Positions 9,512 to 18,451 are shown, counted from the stretch's first letter. The stretch is 64,000 nucleotides of DNA from Chryseobacterium sp. JV274 (GCF_903969135.1 NZ_LR824569.1:2935001-2999000), one strand, 5' to 3'. Notes: generated by a model from the sequence alone, not told the origin. Numbers and translations are program-made.

Positions 9512-9779
9512 TTGGATATTAAAGTTTGTTAATCAGTTTTGATTCTAAAACTGGAAAAAGAATTAAGATACTACCATATTTCATAGAGTATTTAAGTGAT
9601 TGATTGCTTGAGGGAAAGCCTTAAATGTTTTTTTCATGGTCGTTTGTTTTTCAGAATCATTTCAAAATTAATAATAATTTTCCATTATTCCTAGTCTTAA
9701 TTCACATTTTTTTGAATATTATTACAATATTAATATTTGATTAATTTTATATGACTAATCGATTGATAGTTTTTATATA
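9512..9779. other. AT-rich gap without a recognisable gene
   Basis: About 270 bases of AT-rich sequence with stop codons in all frames and no convincing coding or RNA signal. It separates the dcw terminator from the bacilliredoxin promoter. Confidence 0.5.
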
Positions 9780-9810
9780 TTGAACAAACGCAAAGAAATG
9801 CTTAACTTTG
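9780..9810 (+). promoter_or_regulatory. Bacteroidota-type promoter for the bacilliredoxin gene
   Basis: TTG at 9780-9782 and TAACTTTG at 9803-9810 match the -33 TTG and -7 TAnnTTTG elements with a 20-base spacer. The box lies 20 bases before the ATG at 9831, so an upstream in-frame TTG at 9780 cannot be the start, because it lies within the promoter. Confidence 0.75.
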
Positions 9811-9830
9811 TACAGATAAAAACAAAATAT

Positions 9831-10241
9831 ATGTATCCAACAGATTTAGTAATGCCTATGAAGGCAGAGCTTACAGATAAAGGTTTCCAGGACTTGACAA
9901 CTCCAACTCAGGTAGAAGATGCATTGAAGCAGTCCGGAACTACATTATTGGTAATTAACTCCGTATGTGGTTGTGCAGCAGGTGCTGCAAGACCGGGAGT
10001 TGTATACTCTTTGACTGGAGATAAGAAACCTGATCATTTAACAACTGTATTTGCAGGATTTGATACTGAGGCTGTAGCTGAGGCAAGAAAACACCTTGCT
10101 CCATTCCCTCCAAGTTCTCCATGTGTAGCTCTTTTCAAAGATGGTGAATTGGTTCACATGCTGGAAAGACACCACATCGAAGGAAACCCTGCAGGAGCTA
10201 TCGCAGCAAACCTACAGGCTGCATATGATGAGTATTGCTAA
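9831..10241 (+). CDS. BrxA/BrxB (YphP/YqiW) family bacilliredoxin
   Basis: Thioredoxin-fold protein of 136 aa that in Bacillus removes bacillithiol from protein thiols. The CGC active-site motif is in VNSVCGCAAG, and the family N-terminus MYPTDLVMPMKAEL and the FPPSSPC segment are recognisable. The start was set at 9831 rather than an upstream TTG because the family begins MYP and because the promoter overlaps the longer frame. It is a monocistronic unit with its own promoter and terminator. The thiol partner in this organism cannot be told from the sequence. Confidence 0.9.
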   Translation: MYPTDLVMPMKAELTDKGFQDLTTPTQVEDALKQSGTTLLVINSVCGCAAGAARPGVVYSLTGDKKPDHLTTVFAGFDTEAVAEARKHLAPFPPSSPCVALFKDGELVHMLERHHIEGNPAGAIAANLQAAYDEYC

Positions 10242-10262
10242 GAAACAATAATCTAAATATCA

Positions 10263-10292
10263 AACCGTTACAAATTTTGTAACGGTTTTTTT
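10263..10292 (+). terminator. Rho-independent terminator after bacilliredoxin gene
   Basis: AACCGTTACAAA and TTTGTAACGGTT form a 12-bp stem (10263-10274 / 10276-10287), with the T tract continuing from the second arm. It lies 21 bases after the stop codon. Confidence 0.85.
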
Positions 10293-10333
10293 ATTTAATC
10301 ACGCAAAAAATTTTCAGAAAATTCAAATATCAT

Positions 10334-10341
10334 TATATTTG
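10334..10341 (+). promoter_or_regulatory. -7 box (TATATTTG) just upstream of the GH3 gene
   Basis: TATATTTG fits TAnnTTTG but ends only five bases before the ATG at 10347. No clear TTG lies at the expected -33 distance. If used, it would give a leaderless or near-leaderless mRNA. Confidence 0.4.
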
Positions 10342-10346
10342 TTGGA

Positions 10347-11861
10347 ATGGCAACCAAAGCACTTTTCAATACCGTCGTCAACTGGTTCATCCGTCAGAGG
10401 ATAGATCAGATACAGAATTTCATGGATCATCCCATTGAGACCCAGAAAGGTATACTCTTTTCCCAGCTGTTTCATGCAGAAGACACGGAATACGGTAAAC
10501 TGTACGGATTCAATTCTATATCAAGTTATCAGGATTTTAAAAATAAAGTCCCGATCGTTACCTATGAAGAAATGGAACCTTATATTGAAAAAGCAAGGCA
10601 GGGTCAGAAAGATATAAGCTGGCCCGGGCTCATTAAACATTTTGCCAAATCGTCGGGAACCACCAATGCCAAGAGTAAATTTATACCCATTTCTGCAGAA
10701 AGCCTGGAATACTGTCACATGAAGGCAGGAAAGGATATGGTTTCCATTTACGCCAATAACCATCCCGAAAATCAGCTTTTTAATTATAAAAATTTACGTT
10801 TAGGAGGAAGTTCTGAACTGTATGCTGATTTCAACACAAAATTTGGGGATTTATCCGCTATTTTAATTGATAACCTTCCATTTTGGGTAGAAATAACCAC
10901 AACCCCAAGCAAAAAAGTCTCATTGATGGGAGAATGGGAAAGCAAACTGAAGGCGATCACCTCTGAAGTAAAAAATGAAGATGTGGGAAGTATCCTTGGG
11001 GTACCAAGCTGGATGATGGTTCTCCTTCAAAAAGTATTAAAGGAAACCAATATCGGAAGTATTTCAGAACTATGGCCGAATCTGGAGGTGTTTTTTCACG
11101 GCGGAATCAGTTTCAAGCCCTACAGGGAGCAATTCAGACAGATCATCGGAAAAAACATCAATTACTACGAAATTTACAATGCTTCTGAAGGCTTCTTCGG
11201 GATACAGGACAGATCAGACAGTGATGAGATGCTTCTGATGCTGGATTACGGTATATTTTACGAATTCATTCCCATGGATCAGTTCCATTTTTCAAATCCG
11301 AAAGTGGTAAGTCTGGAAGATGTGGAAGTAGGTAAAAACTATGCCATGGTAATTACAACCAACGGCGGTCTGTGGAGATACCTGATTGGCGATACCGTTG
11401 TCTTTACATCAACCAATCCATTCAGAATAAAAATAACAGGAAGAACAAAACATTATATCAATGCATTTGGTGAAGAACTGATGATTACCAATGTGGAATC
11501 TGCCCTTTCAAAGGCATGTGAAGCTACGGGAGCGCAGATCACCGATTTCACAGGAGCTCCTGTCTTTATGAAAGGAAACGAAGGAGGTGCCCATGAATGG
11601 ATTTTTGAGTTCAGTCAGCATCCAGATAACCTGGACCTATTTATTGATGCTTTTGACAAGCATTTAAAAACAATCAACTCTGATTATGAAGCAAAGAGAT
11701 ACAACAATTTGACGCTTAAAAGACCTATTGTACATATTGCTAAAACCAACCTTTTCTATCACTGGCTGGAAGCTAAAGGAAAACTTGGCGGGCAAAATAA
11801 GGTGCCAAGGTTGAGCAATGACAGAGAATATATTGAACCTTTGCTGGAAATGAATAAATAA
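10347..11861 (+). CDS. GH3 auxin-responsive promoter family protein (acyl-adenylase fold)
   Basis: Cytoplasmic protein of 504 aa in the GH3/acyl-adenylate-forming superfamily. In plants GH3 enzymes conjugate amino acids to hormones via adenylates; the bacterial substrate is unknown. The ATP-binding motif KSSGTT lies near residue 102. The central YNASEGFFG segment corresponds to the YxxSE motif, and the C-terminal GRTKHYINAFGEE segment resembles the hinge. The N-terminus MATKALFNTVVNWFIRQR agrees with other Bacteroidota members, supporting the start despite its nearness to the -7 box. It is monocistronic. Confidence 0.88.
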   Translation: MATKALFNTVVNWFIRQRIDQIQNFMDHPIETQKGILFSQLFHAEDTEYGKLYGFNSISSYQDFKNKVPIVTYEEMEPYIEKARQGQKDISWPGLIKHFAKSSGTTNAKSKFIPISAESLEYCHMKAGKDMVSIYANNHPENQLFNYKNLRLGGSSELYADFNTKFGDLSAILIDNLPFWVEITTTPSKKVSLMGEWESKLKAITSEVKNEDVGSILGVPSWMMVLLQKVLKETNIGSISELWPNLEVFFHGGISFKPYREQFRQIIGKNINYYEIYNASEGFFGIQDRSDSDEMLLMLDYGIFYEFIPMDQFHFSNPKVVSLEDVEVGKNYAMVITTNGGLWRYLIGDTVVFTSTNPFRIKITGRTKHYINAFGEELMITNVESALSKACEATGAQITDFTGAPVFMKGNEGGAHEWIFEFSQHPDNLDLFIDAFDKHLKTINSDYEAKRYNNLTLKRPIVHIAKTNLFYHWLEAKGKLGGQNKVPRLSNDREYIEPLLEMNK

Positions 11862-11892
11862 AGATACAGAATATCCATTCTGGTCAATTAAT

Positions 11893-11934
11893 AAAAAAAA
11901 GCCGTAACTCAATTAGAATTACGGCTTTTTTTTT
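11893..11934. terminator. Bidirectional terminator between convergent genes
   Basis: GCCGTAA and TTACGGC arms (11901-11907 and 11919-11925) are flanked by A- and T-runs. The hairpin can end the GH3 gene (+) and the lipoprotein gene at 11933 (-). Confidence 0.8.
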
Positions 11935-12343
11935 ATTTACTTAAGTCTTCTTTCACTTTTTTCGCAGCTTCCTCTACTTTTGAAGCTCCTTTTTTCGCGG
12001 CTTCTTTAGCATCTTGTCCTACTTTATTTGCTTCAGTTTTGATATCCTGACCGGCCTTCTGAAGATCCTGTTTCGTTTTATCAGCTGTTGCATCAATTTT
12101 ATCTTTAGCCTTTTGAGCTGCATCATCAATCTTATTACCAGCGGCATCTACTTTTGCTTTCACATCTTCTTTTGCATTGTTGATTTTTGCAGTATCAACA
12201 GTAGTTGGAGTTTCTGTAACGGTAGTAGTGGTTGTAGTAACTGATCCGTCAGCGTTATCTACCTGCTCTGTTTTCGTTGTTGATTTTGTACATGCTACAG
12301 TGAATACTGAGATCACCATTGCTGTAAGGATTTGTTTTTTCAT
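11933..12343 (-). CDS. Small lipoprotein with LEA-like amphipathic repeats
   Basis: 136 aa. It has a type II signal peptide with lipobox ending at Cys18 (FTVAC), a Thr/Val-rich linker, and then about 90 residues of Lys/Asp/Ala repeats of roughly 11-residue period (KAKDKIDATADKTKQDL type). These should form an amphipathic helix, like LEA or apolipoprotein-like stress proteins. No catalytic domain is visible. It is last in the apparent mutL run, 27 bases after another small lipoprotein gene. An envelope stress or desiccation role is a guess from composition. Confidence 0.75.
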   Translation of the reverse strand: MKKQILTAMVISVFTVACTKSTTKTEQVDNADGSVTTTTTTVTETPTTVDTAKINNAKEDVKAKVDAAGNKIDDAAQKAKDKIDATADKTKQDLQKAGQDIKTEANKVGQDAKEAAKKGASKVEEAAKKVKEDLSK

Positions 12344-12370
12344 ATTGTCTATTTTTTAATGATATAGGCG

Positions 12371-12733
12371 TTATTGTGTTTTAGAGTCTGGACCCGAAGG
12401 CGTTTCTACAGACTTCTTTTTCTTTTCTGCATCTGCTTTTTTCTTTTCCTCTTCCTGTTTTGCTTTATTTTCTTTTTCAAGCTCTGCCTTTAGCTTGCTC
12501 TCCTCTTCCTGAAGCTTTTTAGCCTGTTTTACAGAGTCCAGATACTGGGGGGAAGACATTCTTATCTTTCGGGCAATATCTACTGAAACAGCGCCGGTAG
12601 AAAAGGAATCAACAGCAATAGTATCATAGTTCCTTTTAACATCCTGTTCCGCAGCGAAACCCGGAGATTCCTTCTTGGAACATGCAGTGAGAAGAATTGT
12701 GAAAATAAAAATCACAGACAGTATATTTTTCAT
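12371..12733 (-). CDS. Small charged coiled-coil lipoprotein
   Basis: 120 aa with a signal peptide and lipobox LTAC (Cys18). The middle third is ordinary sequence. The C-terminal half is a highly charged Lys/Glu helix (KLQEEESKLKAELEKENKAKQ type), probably coiled coil, and the last ~15 residues are polar and disordered. No known family is recognised. It starts 4 bases after the stop of the upstream endonuclease/exonuclease/phosphatase gene, so it is almost certainly cotranscribed. Function unknown. Confidence 0.7.
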   Translation of the reverse strand: MKNILSVIFIFTILLTACSKKESPGFAAEQDVKRNYDTIAVDSFSTGAVSVDIARKIRMSSPQYLDSVKQAKKLQEEESKLKAELEKENKAKQEEEKKKADAEKKKKSVETPSGPDSKTQ

Positions 12734-12737
12734 GGAA

Positions 12738-13709
12738 CTAATTTAGCAGAAATTCTGCAATTACAGGATAGTGATCCGATAATTTCACAGACTGATCTAC
12801 TTTATAGCTTAGAGGAATAATAGATTTTGAACTGAAGATATAATCAATTCTCAAAGGTACTTTATAGTCATGAAAACTGCTTGCGCTTCCCTTTCCTGCT
12901 ACTAAAAAGGCATCCTGAAGATCTTTTCCCAGATTATAATATTCATAAGAATTGGGAACAGAATTAAAATCTCCGGCTAAAATAACCGGGTAAGGTGATA
13001 AATCTACCATCTTTCTGATTCTTTTTACCTGATCTTCATGGGCCTGAAATGTAGGAGTCATGTGAGAGAGCAATGTTGAAACATTTCCAAATCCAAGTGC
13101 ATCTAACTTCGTAAACATTGACTTATGAAGTCTGAAAGGTTCAAGATAGACATTAATGATTCTGACTACCTTTCCATTGATATCAATATCAGCATAGAAT
13201 GAATTTCCTCTTGCTTTCTCATCAATCAACTCTGCCTGTCTTACAATTTTATGTTTTGTTTTCAGAATAACAGAAGGATATTTTATAAGATCCCGTTTTA
13301 TGGCACGGTTAGTATCTTTTTCCTGTACAAGAATAATATCTGCATCCTGTTCTTTAATGTAATTTTTCACTTTATCCCAACCATATTCTCCATATTTTAC
13401 ATTAAATGTCAATACTTTAATATCCCGTATTGTTTTTCCATTCTCTGTTTTTGGTGAAAAGTTGACCCATCGTCTGATGGGATTATAGAAGATAAGTGTA
13501 CCCAGTGCAAAAGCGATAGCTATTTTTTGTTTTTTGAAAATCCATATCAGTGTAAGAATCAAATGTGCTAAGATCAGATAGGGGAAACCAAGTGATAGCA
13601 GGTTAAGGTAGCCCAAAAGATTAGGCGGAATCCATGCATTCCCTAATGTGCTTAACAGCAAAACAGCAATAACGATATGTATAAATAGTAATATCTGATT
13701 CGACTTCAT
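12738..13709 (-). CDS. Membrane-anchored endonuclease/exonuclease/phosphatase family protein (copy 1)
   Basis: 323 aa with about three N-terminal hydrophobic segments (residues 1-80) and a C-terminal EEP-fold domain that probably faces the periplasm. EEP signatures are the VLTFNVKYG start, the LVQEKD metal Glu, the AGDFNSVPNS Asp/Asn pair and the terminal SDHYPV His. EEP enzymes are Mg-dependent phosphodiesterases acting on nucleic acids, phospholipids or inositol phosphates; the substrate here is unknown. It is strongly similar to the adjacent upstream gene, so the two are a tandem duplication. Confidence 0.85.
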   Translation of the reverse strand: MKSNQILLFIHIVIAVLLLSTLGNAWIPPNLLGYLNLLSLGFPYLILAHLILTLIWIFKKQKIAIAFALGTLIFYNPIRRWVNFSPKTENGKTIRDIKVLTFNVKYGEYGWDKVKNYIKEQDADIILVQEKDTNRAIKRDLIKYPSVILKTKHKIVRQAELIDEKARGNSFYADIDINGKVVRIINVYLEPFRLHKSMFTKLDALGFGNVSTLLSHMTPTFQAHEDQVKRIRKMVDLSPYPVILAGDFNSVPNSYEYYNLGKDLQDAFLVAGKGSASSFHDYKVPLRIDYIFSSKSIIPLSYKVDQSVKLSDHYPVIAEFLLN

Positions 13710-13782
13710 GAAAAAACGGTCTTGGTACGCTTTTCTTTCAACAAAAATCCTACCAAGCAGATAACTTTAACTCTTTTTATGA

Positions 13783-14775
13783 TTATTTGCTTTCCGTGGA
13801 AAATTTCACGATGACAGGATAATGATCTGAAATACTTACAGAACGGTCAACTTCATAAGATATTGCCCTTAATGATTTTGAAGAAAAAACATAGTCGATC
13901 CTGATTGGAAATTTATAGTCGTGAAAACTGGTTGCACTGCCCTTTCCGGCCGATAAAAATGCATCTTCAAGCCCATCCGATAAATGATAATATTCATAAG
14001 AATTAGGAACAGAATTGAAATCTCCTGTAAGAATAACGGGGTAAGGTGAGGTCTCAATAACCTGTTTGATCAAAACTGTCTGCTCCTGATGTTTCTTAAA
14101 AGTTGGAATCAGCCTTTTTACAACATCTTTTGCTTTTTGTTCGTTGGAATCGGTATTTCCATTAAGTCTTACCATATCTTTATCAAAGTGGAACGGATTA
14201 AGATATACATCAATAAACCGATATACCTTTCCATTAATCTCGATATCAGCCTGTAAACCAGGAATTCTTATATTTTCATCCTGTGGGTCGATAATTTTAT
14301 GATTAATAATTTTATGTTTGGTCAAAATCGTTAACCCTGCTCCCGGATTTACTTTCTGATATCCCTCAAATTGATAATCTTTACCAGCATCTTCCTGTAA
14401 AAGGATAACATCTGCACGCTGAGATTTCAGATAAGGTCCAATTCCGGCATTTCCTCTTCCCCCTGCCCTCGTATTGAAAGAGACTATTTTTATTTCTGAA
14501 TTTCCATTTTTAGGAGAAGAATAATTCACCCATCTTTTTACCGGGTTGATAAATGCAAGCCCTGCAAACATGAATACAAAAGCTCTTTTTTTCCAGCTGA
14601 AAACCCAGAATATCGTCAGAATGATATAAGAGATCATAAGTACCGGAAAACCTAAGGAAAGCAAGTTAAACCATGGGAAAACCTTCGGTGGAACATAAGC
14701 ATTCAATAATGTACCCAGCAGTAAAAACAGAATTCCCAGATGCAGGATGAATAGTATGAGTCGGAAAACCTTCAC
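13783..14775 (-). CDS. Membrane-anchored endonuclease/exonuclease/phosphatase family protein (copy 2)
   Basis: 330 aa with the same plan as its downstream neighbour: three N-terminal hydrophobic segments, then an EEP domain with IVSFNTRAGG, LLQEDAG, TGDFNSVPNS and SDHYPV motifs, so the active site is intact. The two copies share long near-identical stretches around the GDFNSVPNS and SSFHDYK / TSFHDYK regions but differ in the loop between strands. It starts 9 bases after the rhomboid gene and is separated from copy 1 by 73 bases. Confidence 0.85.
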   Translation of the reverse strand: MKVFRLILFILHLGILFLLLGTLLNAYVPPKVFPWFNLLSLGFPVLMISYIILTIFWVFSWKKRAFVFMFAGLAFINPVKRWVNYSSPKNGNSEIKIVSFNTRAGGRGNAGIGPYLKSQRADVILLQEDAGKDYQFEGYQKVNPGAGLTILTKHKIINHKIIDPQDENIRIPGLQADIEINGKVYRFIDVYLNPFHFDKDMVRLNGNTDSNEQKAKDVVKRLIPTFKKHQEQTVLIKQVIETSPYPVILTGDFNSVPNSYEYYHLSDGLEDAFLSAGKGSATSFHDYKFPIRIDYVFSSKSLRAISYEVDRSVSISDHYPVIVKFSTESK

Positions 14776-14784
14776 AATCTTATT

Positions 14785-15513
14785 TTAATTGAATCTGTAC
14801 AAATGCTTTTTCCAAATTACTGCCAGCAGCCATCCTACCAAAGCTCCCCCTACGTGAGCGAGGTGAGCAATGCCACCTCCATTCCCGGAGACACCAAGGA
14901 ACACAGAAACAACAACAATAATTGGCAGAAGGTATTTTACTTTTATAGGAACCGGAATAAACATGATTCCAATTTTAGAATCTGGATAAAGCGTCGCAAA
15001 TGCCGCTACAACTCCGAAAATAGCTCCAGAAGCCCCAACCATGGGTGTAGCTACAATGTCTTTGAAACTTTCAAGTAATTCTTTTTGTTTAAGAATGGAA
15101 TCTGCATTCCCTGCAAACCCAACACTGGCACCTGACAAATATGCATTTACATTAAACCCCAGCTGTTCCAATTCACTGGAAAGCTGCTGAACTTCTACAA
15201 AATTCCACAAATTGAAAAGGAAAAATGCACCTAAACCACTTGCAAAATATAAAATCAAATACTTTTTATCTCCTAATGTCTGCTCCAGAATGGGTCCAAA
15301 GCTAAAGAGCGTCATCATGTTAAATAAAATATGCATGATACTTCCGTGCATGAACATATGGGTAATAACCTGCCATGAATGGAAAAAAGGGGAGAACGGA
15401 TAAAAGCCCGCGAGATAACCAATCATCTGGTTTCCCATGAAATAAGTAACAATAAATACTATAACATTGATTATAATAATATTCCTTGTAATGGGCGGTA
15501 TATTGTTAAACAT
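14785..15513 (-). CDS. Rhomboid-family intramembrane serine protease
   Basis: 242-aa polytopic membrane protein. The catalytic dyad is Ser162 in GASGAIFG and His220 in AHVGG. The HMFMHGSIMHILFN segment (residues 52-65) is the conserved TM2 region. An unusually long loop (about residues 105-155) precedes the catalytic Ser helix. It cleaves transmembrane helices within the membrane; substrates are unknown. It starts 3 bases after mutL and continues into the EEP genes. Confidence 0.9.
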   Translation of the reverse strand: MFNNIPPITRNIIIINVIVFIVTYFMGNQMIGYLAGFYPFSPFFHSWQVITHMFMHGSIMHILFNMMTLFSFGPILEQTLGDKKYLILYFASGLGAFFLFNLWNFVEVQQLSSELEQLGFNVNAYLSGASVGFAGNADSILKQKELLESFKDIVATPMVGASGAIFGVVAAFATLYPDSKIGIMFIPVPIKVKYLLPIIVVVSVFLGVSGNGGGIAHLAHVGGALVGWLLAVIWKKHLYRFN

Positions 15514-15516
15514 AAT

Positions 15517-17307
15517 TTAAAATTTGTTTTTAAAATCATTAAACGGAACTTCATAATAGCATCTTTTTCCATCCGGCAAAAACTCCGGGAAACCTAGTGC
15601 TGTAAAGTCTTTGATAAGCTGTTCCGCATCTTTTTTATAAATAAAGTCAAATCTTGACTTGGACTGCATTTTGTTCCACTGATTATGGTAGTAATGCAAA
15701 AATTCTTCTTCTGTTTTGTATTCCAGAATTTCAAAAAGGTTCTCCAGGAATTTCATTGCCTGGGTTTCTTTCAGCCCTTCAGGAAGTGAATCTATTCGAA
15801 GTACGCTTTCATGAGCAATTTTCATGTCAAACCCTAATTCCGGAAGATATTTTTTGATCGAATTGTATTTTGTCTTCTCAATCTCATTCATATGATATTC
15901 CAGAGAGAAAAGAAGAGCATGGCTGTTTGTATTTGATTTTCTGGTAGATTTATTCCCTTCAGAAACCAATAATCTGTGCATTCTTCCGAGATCCAGCATC
16001 AAGGTCACATCACCTTTATTGAAAAGCCAGTAGCCATTTGGAAGCCTCATCAGATCTTCGTCAAAATCTTCATCTTCAAATAAATTAATCTTTGAAGGTT
16101 CAGCAGTAATATTCTGATGGTACATTTCTGTAAGATTCTGAATTTCTTCTGGATGCACTACATTTTTTTCTTCCAGAAACGGATTATAATCCTTATCTAC
16201 AATAATCTCCGGCATTTTTACAAAACCACTTCCACCTCCGTTTCCTTTGCTTGGAATCGGTTTATTCATCATTTCATCCAACTCCGGATCTCTGTCGAAA
16301 TCAAGGCTTGGAGAGACATTATAAATCCCTAACGACCTTTTGATGGTTGAGCGGAGCAAAGCAAAAATAAGATGTTCATCTTCAAATTTCACTTCGGTTT
16401 TCTGTGGATGGATATTCACATCAATTTTCTCAGGATCAAGCTCCAGGAAAAGGAAAAATGAAGGGACATATCCGGGCTGAAGCAATCCTTCAAAGGCTTC
16501 CTGTACTGCTTTATTGAAGTATGGGCTTCTGAAATACCTTCCGTTCACAAAAAGAAACTGTTCTCCTCTTGCTTTCTTGGCACCTTCAGGCTTAGCAACG
16601 AATCCATGAAGTTTACACCAGATAATATCTTCTTTGATAGGAATCAAAAGCGGCTGAAGTTTCCTTCCGAAAACATCTACAATACGCTGCATCTGACTTC
16701 CTTTTCTCAACCTGAAAACAGCTTCATCATCATGGAAAAGGGAAAACTCCAGATTTTCATGAGCCAGTGCAACACGCTGAAATTCATCAATTACATGTCT
16801 GAATTCAATATTGTTATTTTTCAAAAACTTCCTTCTTGCAGGAACGTTATAGAAAAGATTTTTTACTAAAAAATTTGATCCGTCTGCTGTCTGAACCGGG
16901 TCTTGAAACTGGAAAACTCCGCCTTCAATATAAATGTTGGTACCAATGGATGTGTCATTCTGTTTCGTTCTGAGCTCTACTTGTGAAACTGCGGCAATAG
17001 AAGCCAGTGCTTCACCCCGGAAGCCTTTTGTAGCAATCTTAAAGATATCTTCTGTTCCTTTGATTTTGGAGGTAGCATGTCTTTCAAATGCCATACGGGC
17101 ATCTGTTTCGGACATTCCTTTTCCGTCGTCTACCACCTGAATAAGGTTTTTCCCGGCATCTCTGATGATCAATTCAATCTTCGTTGCATCTGCATCAATA
17201 GCATTTTCCAAAAGTTCTTTCACGATGGATGCAGGCCGCTGCACCACCTCTCCCGCTGCAATTTGGTTGGCTACATGATCCGGTAAAAGCTGAATAATAT
17301 CTGACAT
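15517..17307 (-). CDS. mutL: DNA mismatch repair protein MutL
   Basis: 596 aa from the ATG giving MSDIIQLLPDHVANQIAAGEV, the family N-terminus; an ATG 15 bases upstream is less likely. The GHKL ATPase motifs are intact: ELLENAIDADAT, DDGKGM and GFRGEALASIAAV. MutL couples MutS mismatch recognition to strand removal. The C-terminal dimerisation domain is present, but where endonuclease-type MutLs have DQHA(X)2E the sequence reads DLGRMHR, and the CxHGRPT element is not seen, so nicking activity looks lost. It probably leads the downstream rhomboid/EEP/lipoprotein run. Confidence 0.95.
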   Translation of the reverse strand: MSDIIQLLPDHVANQIAAGEVVQRPASIVKELLENAIDADATKIELIIRDAGKNLIQVVDDGKGMSETDARMAFERHATSKIKGTEDIFKIATKGFRGEALASIAAVSQVELRTKQNDTSIGTNIYIEGGVFQFQDPVQTADGSNFLVKNLFYNVPARRKFLKNNNIEFRHVIDEFQRVALAHENLEFSLFHDDEAVFRLRKGSQMQRIVDVFGRKLQPLLIPIKEDIIWCKLHGFVAKPEGAKKARGEQFLFVNGRYFRSPYFNKAVQEAFEGLLQPGYVPSFFLFLELDPEKIDVNIHPQKTEVKFEDEHLIFALLRSTIKRSLGIYNVSPSLDFDRDPELDEMMNKPIPSKGNGGGSGFVKMPEIIVDKDYNPFLEEKNVVHPEEIQNLTEMYHQNITAEPSKINLFEDEDFDEDLMRLPNGYWLFNKGDVTLMLDLGRMHRLLVSEGNKSTRKSNTNSHALLFSLEYHMNEIEKTKYNSIKKYLPELGFDMKIAHESVLRIDSLPEGLKETQAMKFLENLFEILEYKTEEEFLHYYHNQWNKMQSKSRFDFIYKKDAEQLIKDFTALGFPEFLPDGKRCYYEVPFNDFKNKF

Positions 17308-17326
17308 AAAAACGTAAATCAACTTA

Positions 17327-17334
17327 CAAAAATA
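17327..17334 (-). promoter_or_regulatory. Candidate -7 box upstream of mutL
   Basis: On the minus strand TATTTTTG matches TAnnTTTG, 19 bases before the mutL ATG. A TTG at -33 spacing is not clear, so confidence is moderate. Confidence 0.45.
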
Positions 17335-17623
17335 GTCAATGGAAACGGGAATTAAAATACCAAAATCGTGATTTAATATTTAATTATCAACATTTTTACT
17401 TATTTATCCCCAACCATTTTTTTTAATGTTTGTAATGAAGGGCGTTAGCTCACTTATTAATCTGATCGGGAAATTTTCATTTTAACACCTTTGAAAAACA
17501 GGATAAAAAACAACAGATTTATAGATTTTTAAGACATTTTTAAAGAAAAACACCCCTATTTCATAATAAAATAAGGGCATTTACAGCTAGTTTATACAAA
17601 AAATCAATAGTGTGTTTTATATT
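17335..17623. other. Intergenic stretch between mutL and the DUF1275 gene
   Basis: About 290 AT-rich bases, with stops in all frames. It contains the upstream region of mutL and the 3' end region of the DUF1275 gene. No RNA gene, clear hairpin terminator or repeat was recognised. Confidence 0.4.
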
Positions 17624-18451
17624 TTAATCTTCAAAGACAAGCTTTCTTTTCTTCTCTCTTTTAGGAATTCCATGGATTTTATCATAGAGATATGCAAAGA
17701 GATTAGGCTTTTTATAAATCCTGCTATATCTATATTTCGTGTTAAAGTGTCGAACATGAATTTTATAAGCATCATACCCGATGACAATCAGAAGACACAG
17801 ACTGATTACATAGAACACTCTGAATTCCAGATAGTAATAAGTCAATCCTGAGAACACTGCTCCCATGATATAAGCAAGCATAATACTCATCAGAAGTTTT
17901 GCTCTGCCAATCAGCTCTCCGTTTTTTCTATATTTTTTCTGTGTAAACATAGATACCAGGATTCCTAAATCGGTGGTTGTTCCCGTAAGGTGGGTCGTTT
18001 TCACGGAGAAGTTGGAGATACTTGCCGTAAGACCGTTTTGCAGTCCGGTGGCAAAAAGCATCAATGCTACCAGATATTCTGTTTCCACTAATGTTTTCTG
18101 ATAGTAAAACTGCCCGTATATTCCCACAAAAAGGAGACATATAATTTCCAGCGCAATAGGCATAGAATGGGCAAAATATTTACTTTTCTTGTTAAAGTTG
18201 ATAACGATAAAGTTGGACAGAAAACTTCCGAAGAAGAACAAAAAGATCCATCCCCCTACTACTCCTACCTGCGTCCAGTTTCCTTTACTTATTTCTGCTG
18301 CTAAAATAGCGTAGTGTCCCGTTACATTCGATGTAAAAGAGAGAAATATCAATAGGGAAGCAATATTTATAGTACCCGCCGTAAAGGCAGTCAGCGTCCC
18401 CAACCTGATATTATCTCCCAGTGTCCTGCTGTTACTATAATTTCTTAACAT
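17624..18451 (-). CDS. YoaK/DUF1275 family membrane protein
   Basis: 275-aa inner-membrane protein with about six hydrophobic segments. The N-terminal LTAFTAGTINIASLLIF and FTSNVTGHYA segments and the central TGLQNGLTASIS and TTHLTGTTTDLG pattern are typical of DUF1275. The family is small, uncharacterised, and often suggested to be transporters. The C-terminal ~50 residues are basic and cytoplasmic. It lies 27 bases after the UspA-like gene and is probably cotranscribed with it. Confidence 0.85.
   Translation of the reverse strand: MLRNYSNSRTLGDNIRLGTLTAFTAGTINIASLLIFLSFTSNVTGHYAILAAEISKGNWTQVGVVGGWIFLFFFGSFLSNFIVINFNKKSKYFAHSMPIALEIICLLFVGIYGQFYYQKTLVETEYLVALMLFATGLQNGLTASISNFSVKTTHLTGTTTDLGILVSMFTQKKYRKNGELIGRAKLLMSIMLAYIMGAVFSGLTYYYLEFRVFYVISLCLLIVIGYDAYKIHVRHFNTKYRYSRIYKKPNLFAYLYDKIHGIPKREKKRKLVFED

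Noticed and set aside
9780..9830. Longer bacilliredoxin start at TTG 9780
   Set aside because: It overlaps the -33 and -7 promoter elements, and the family begins at MYP.
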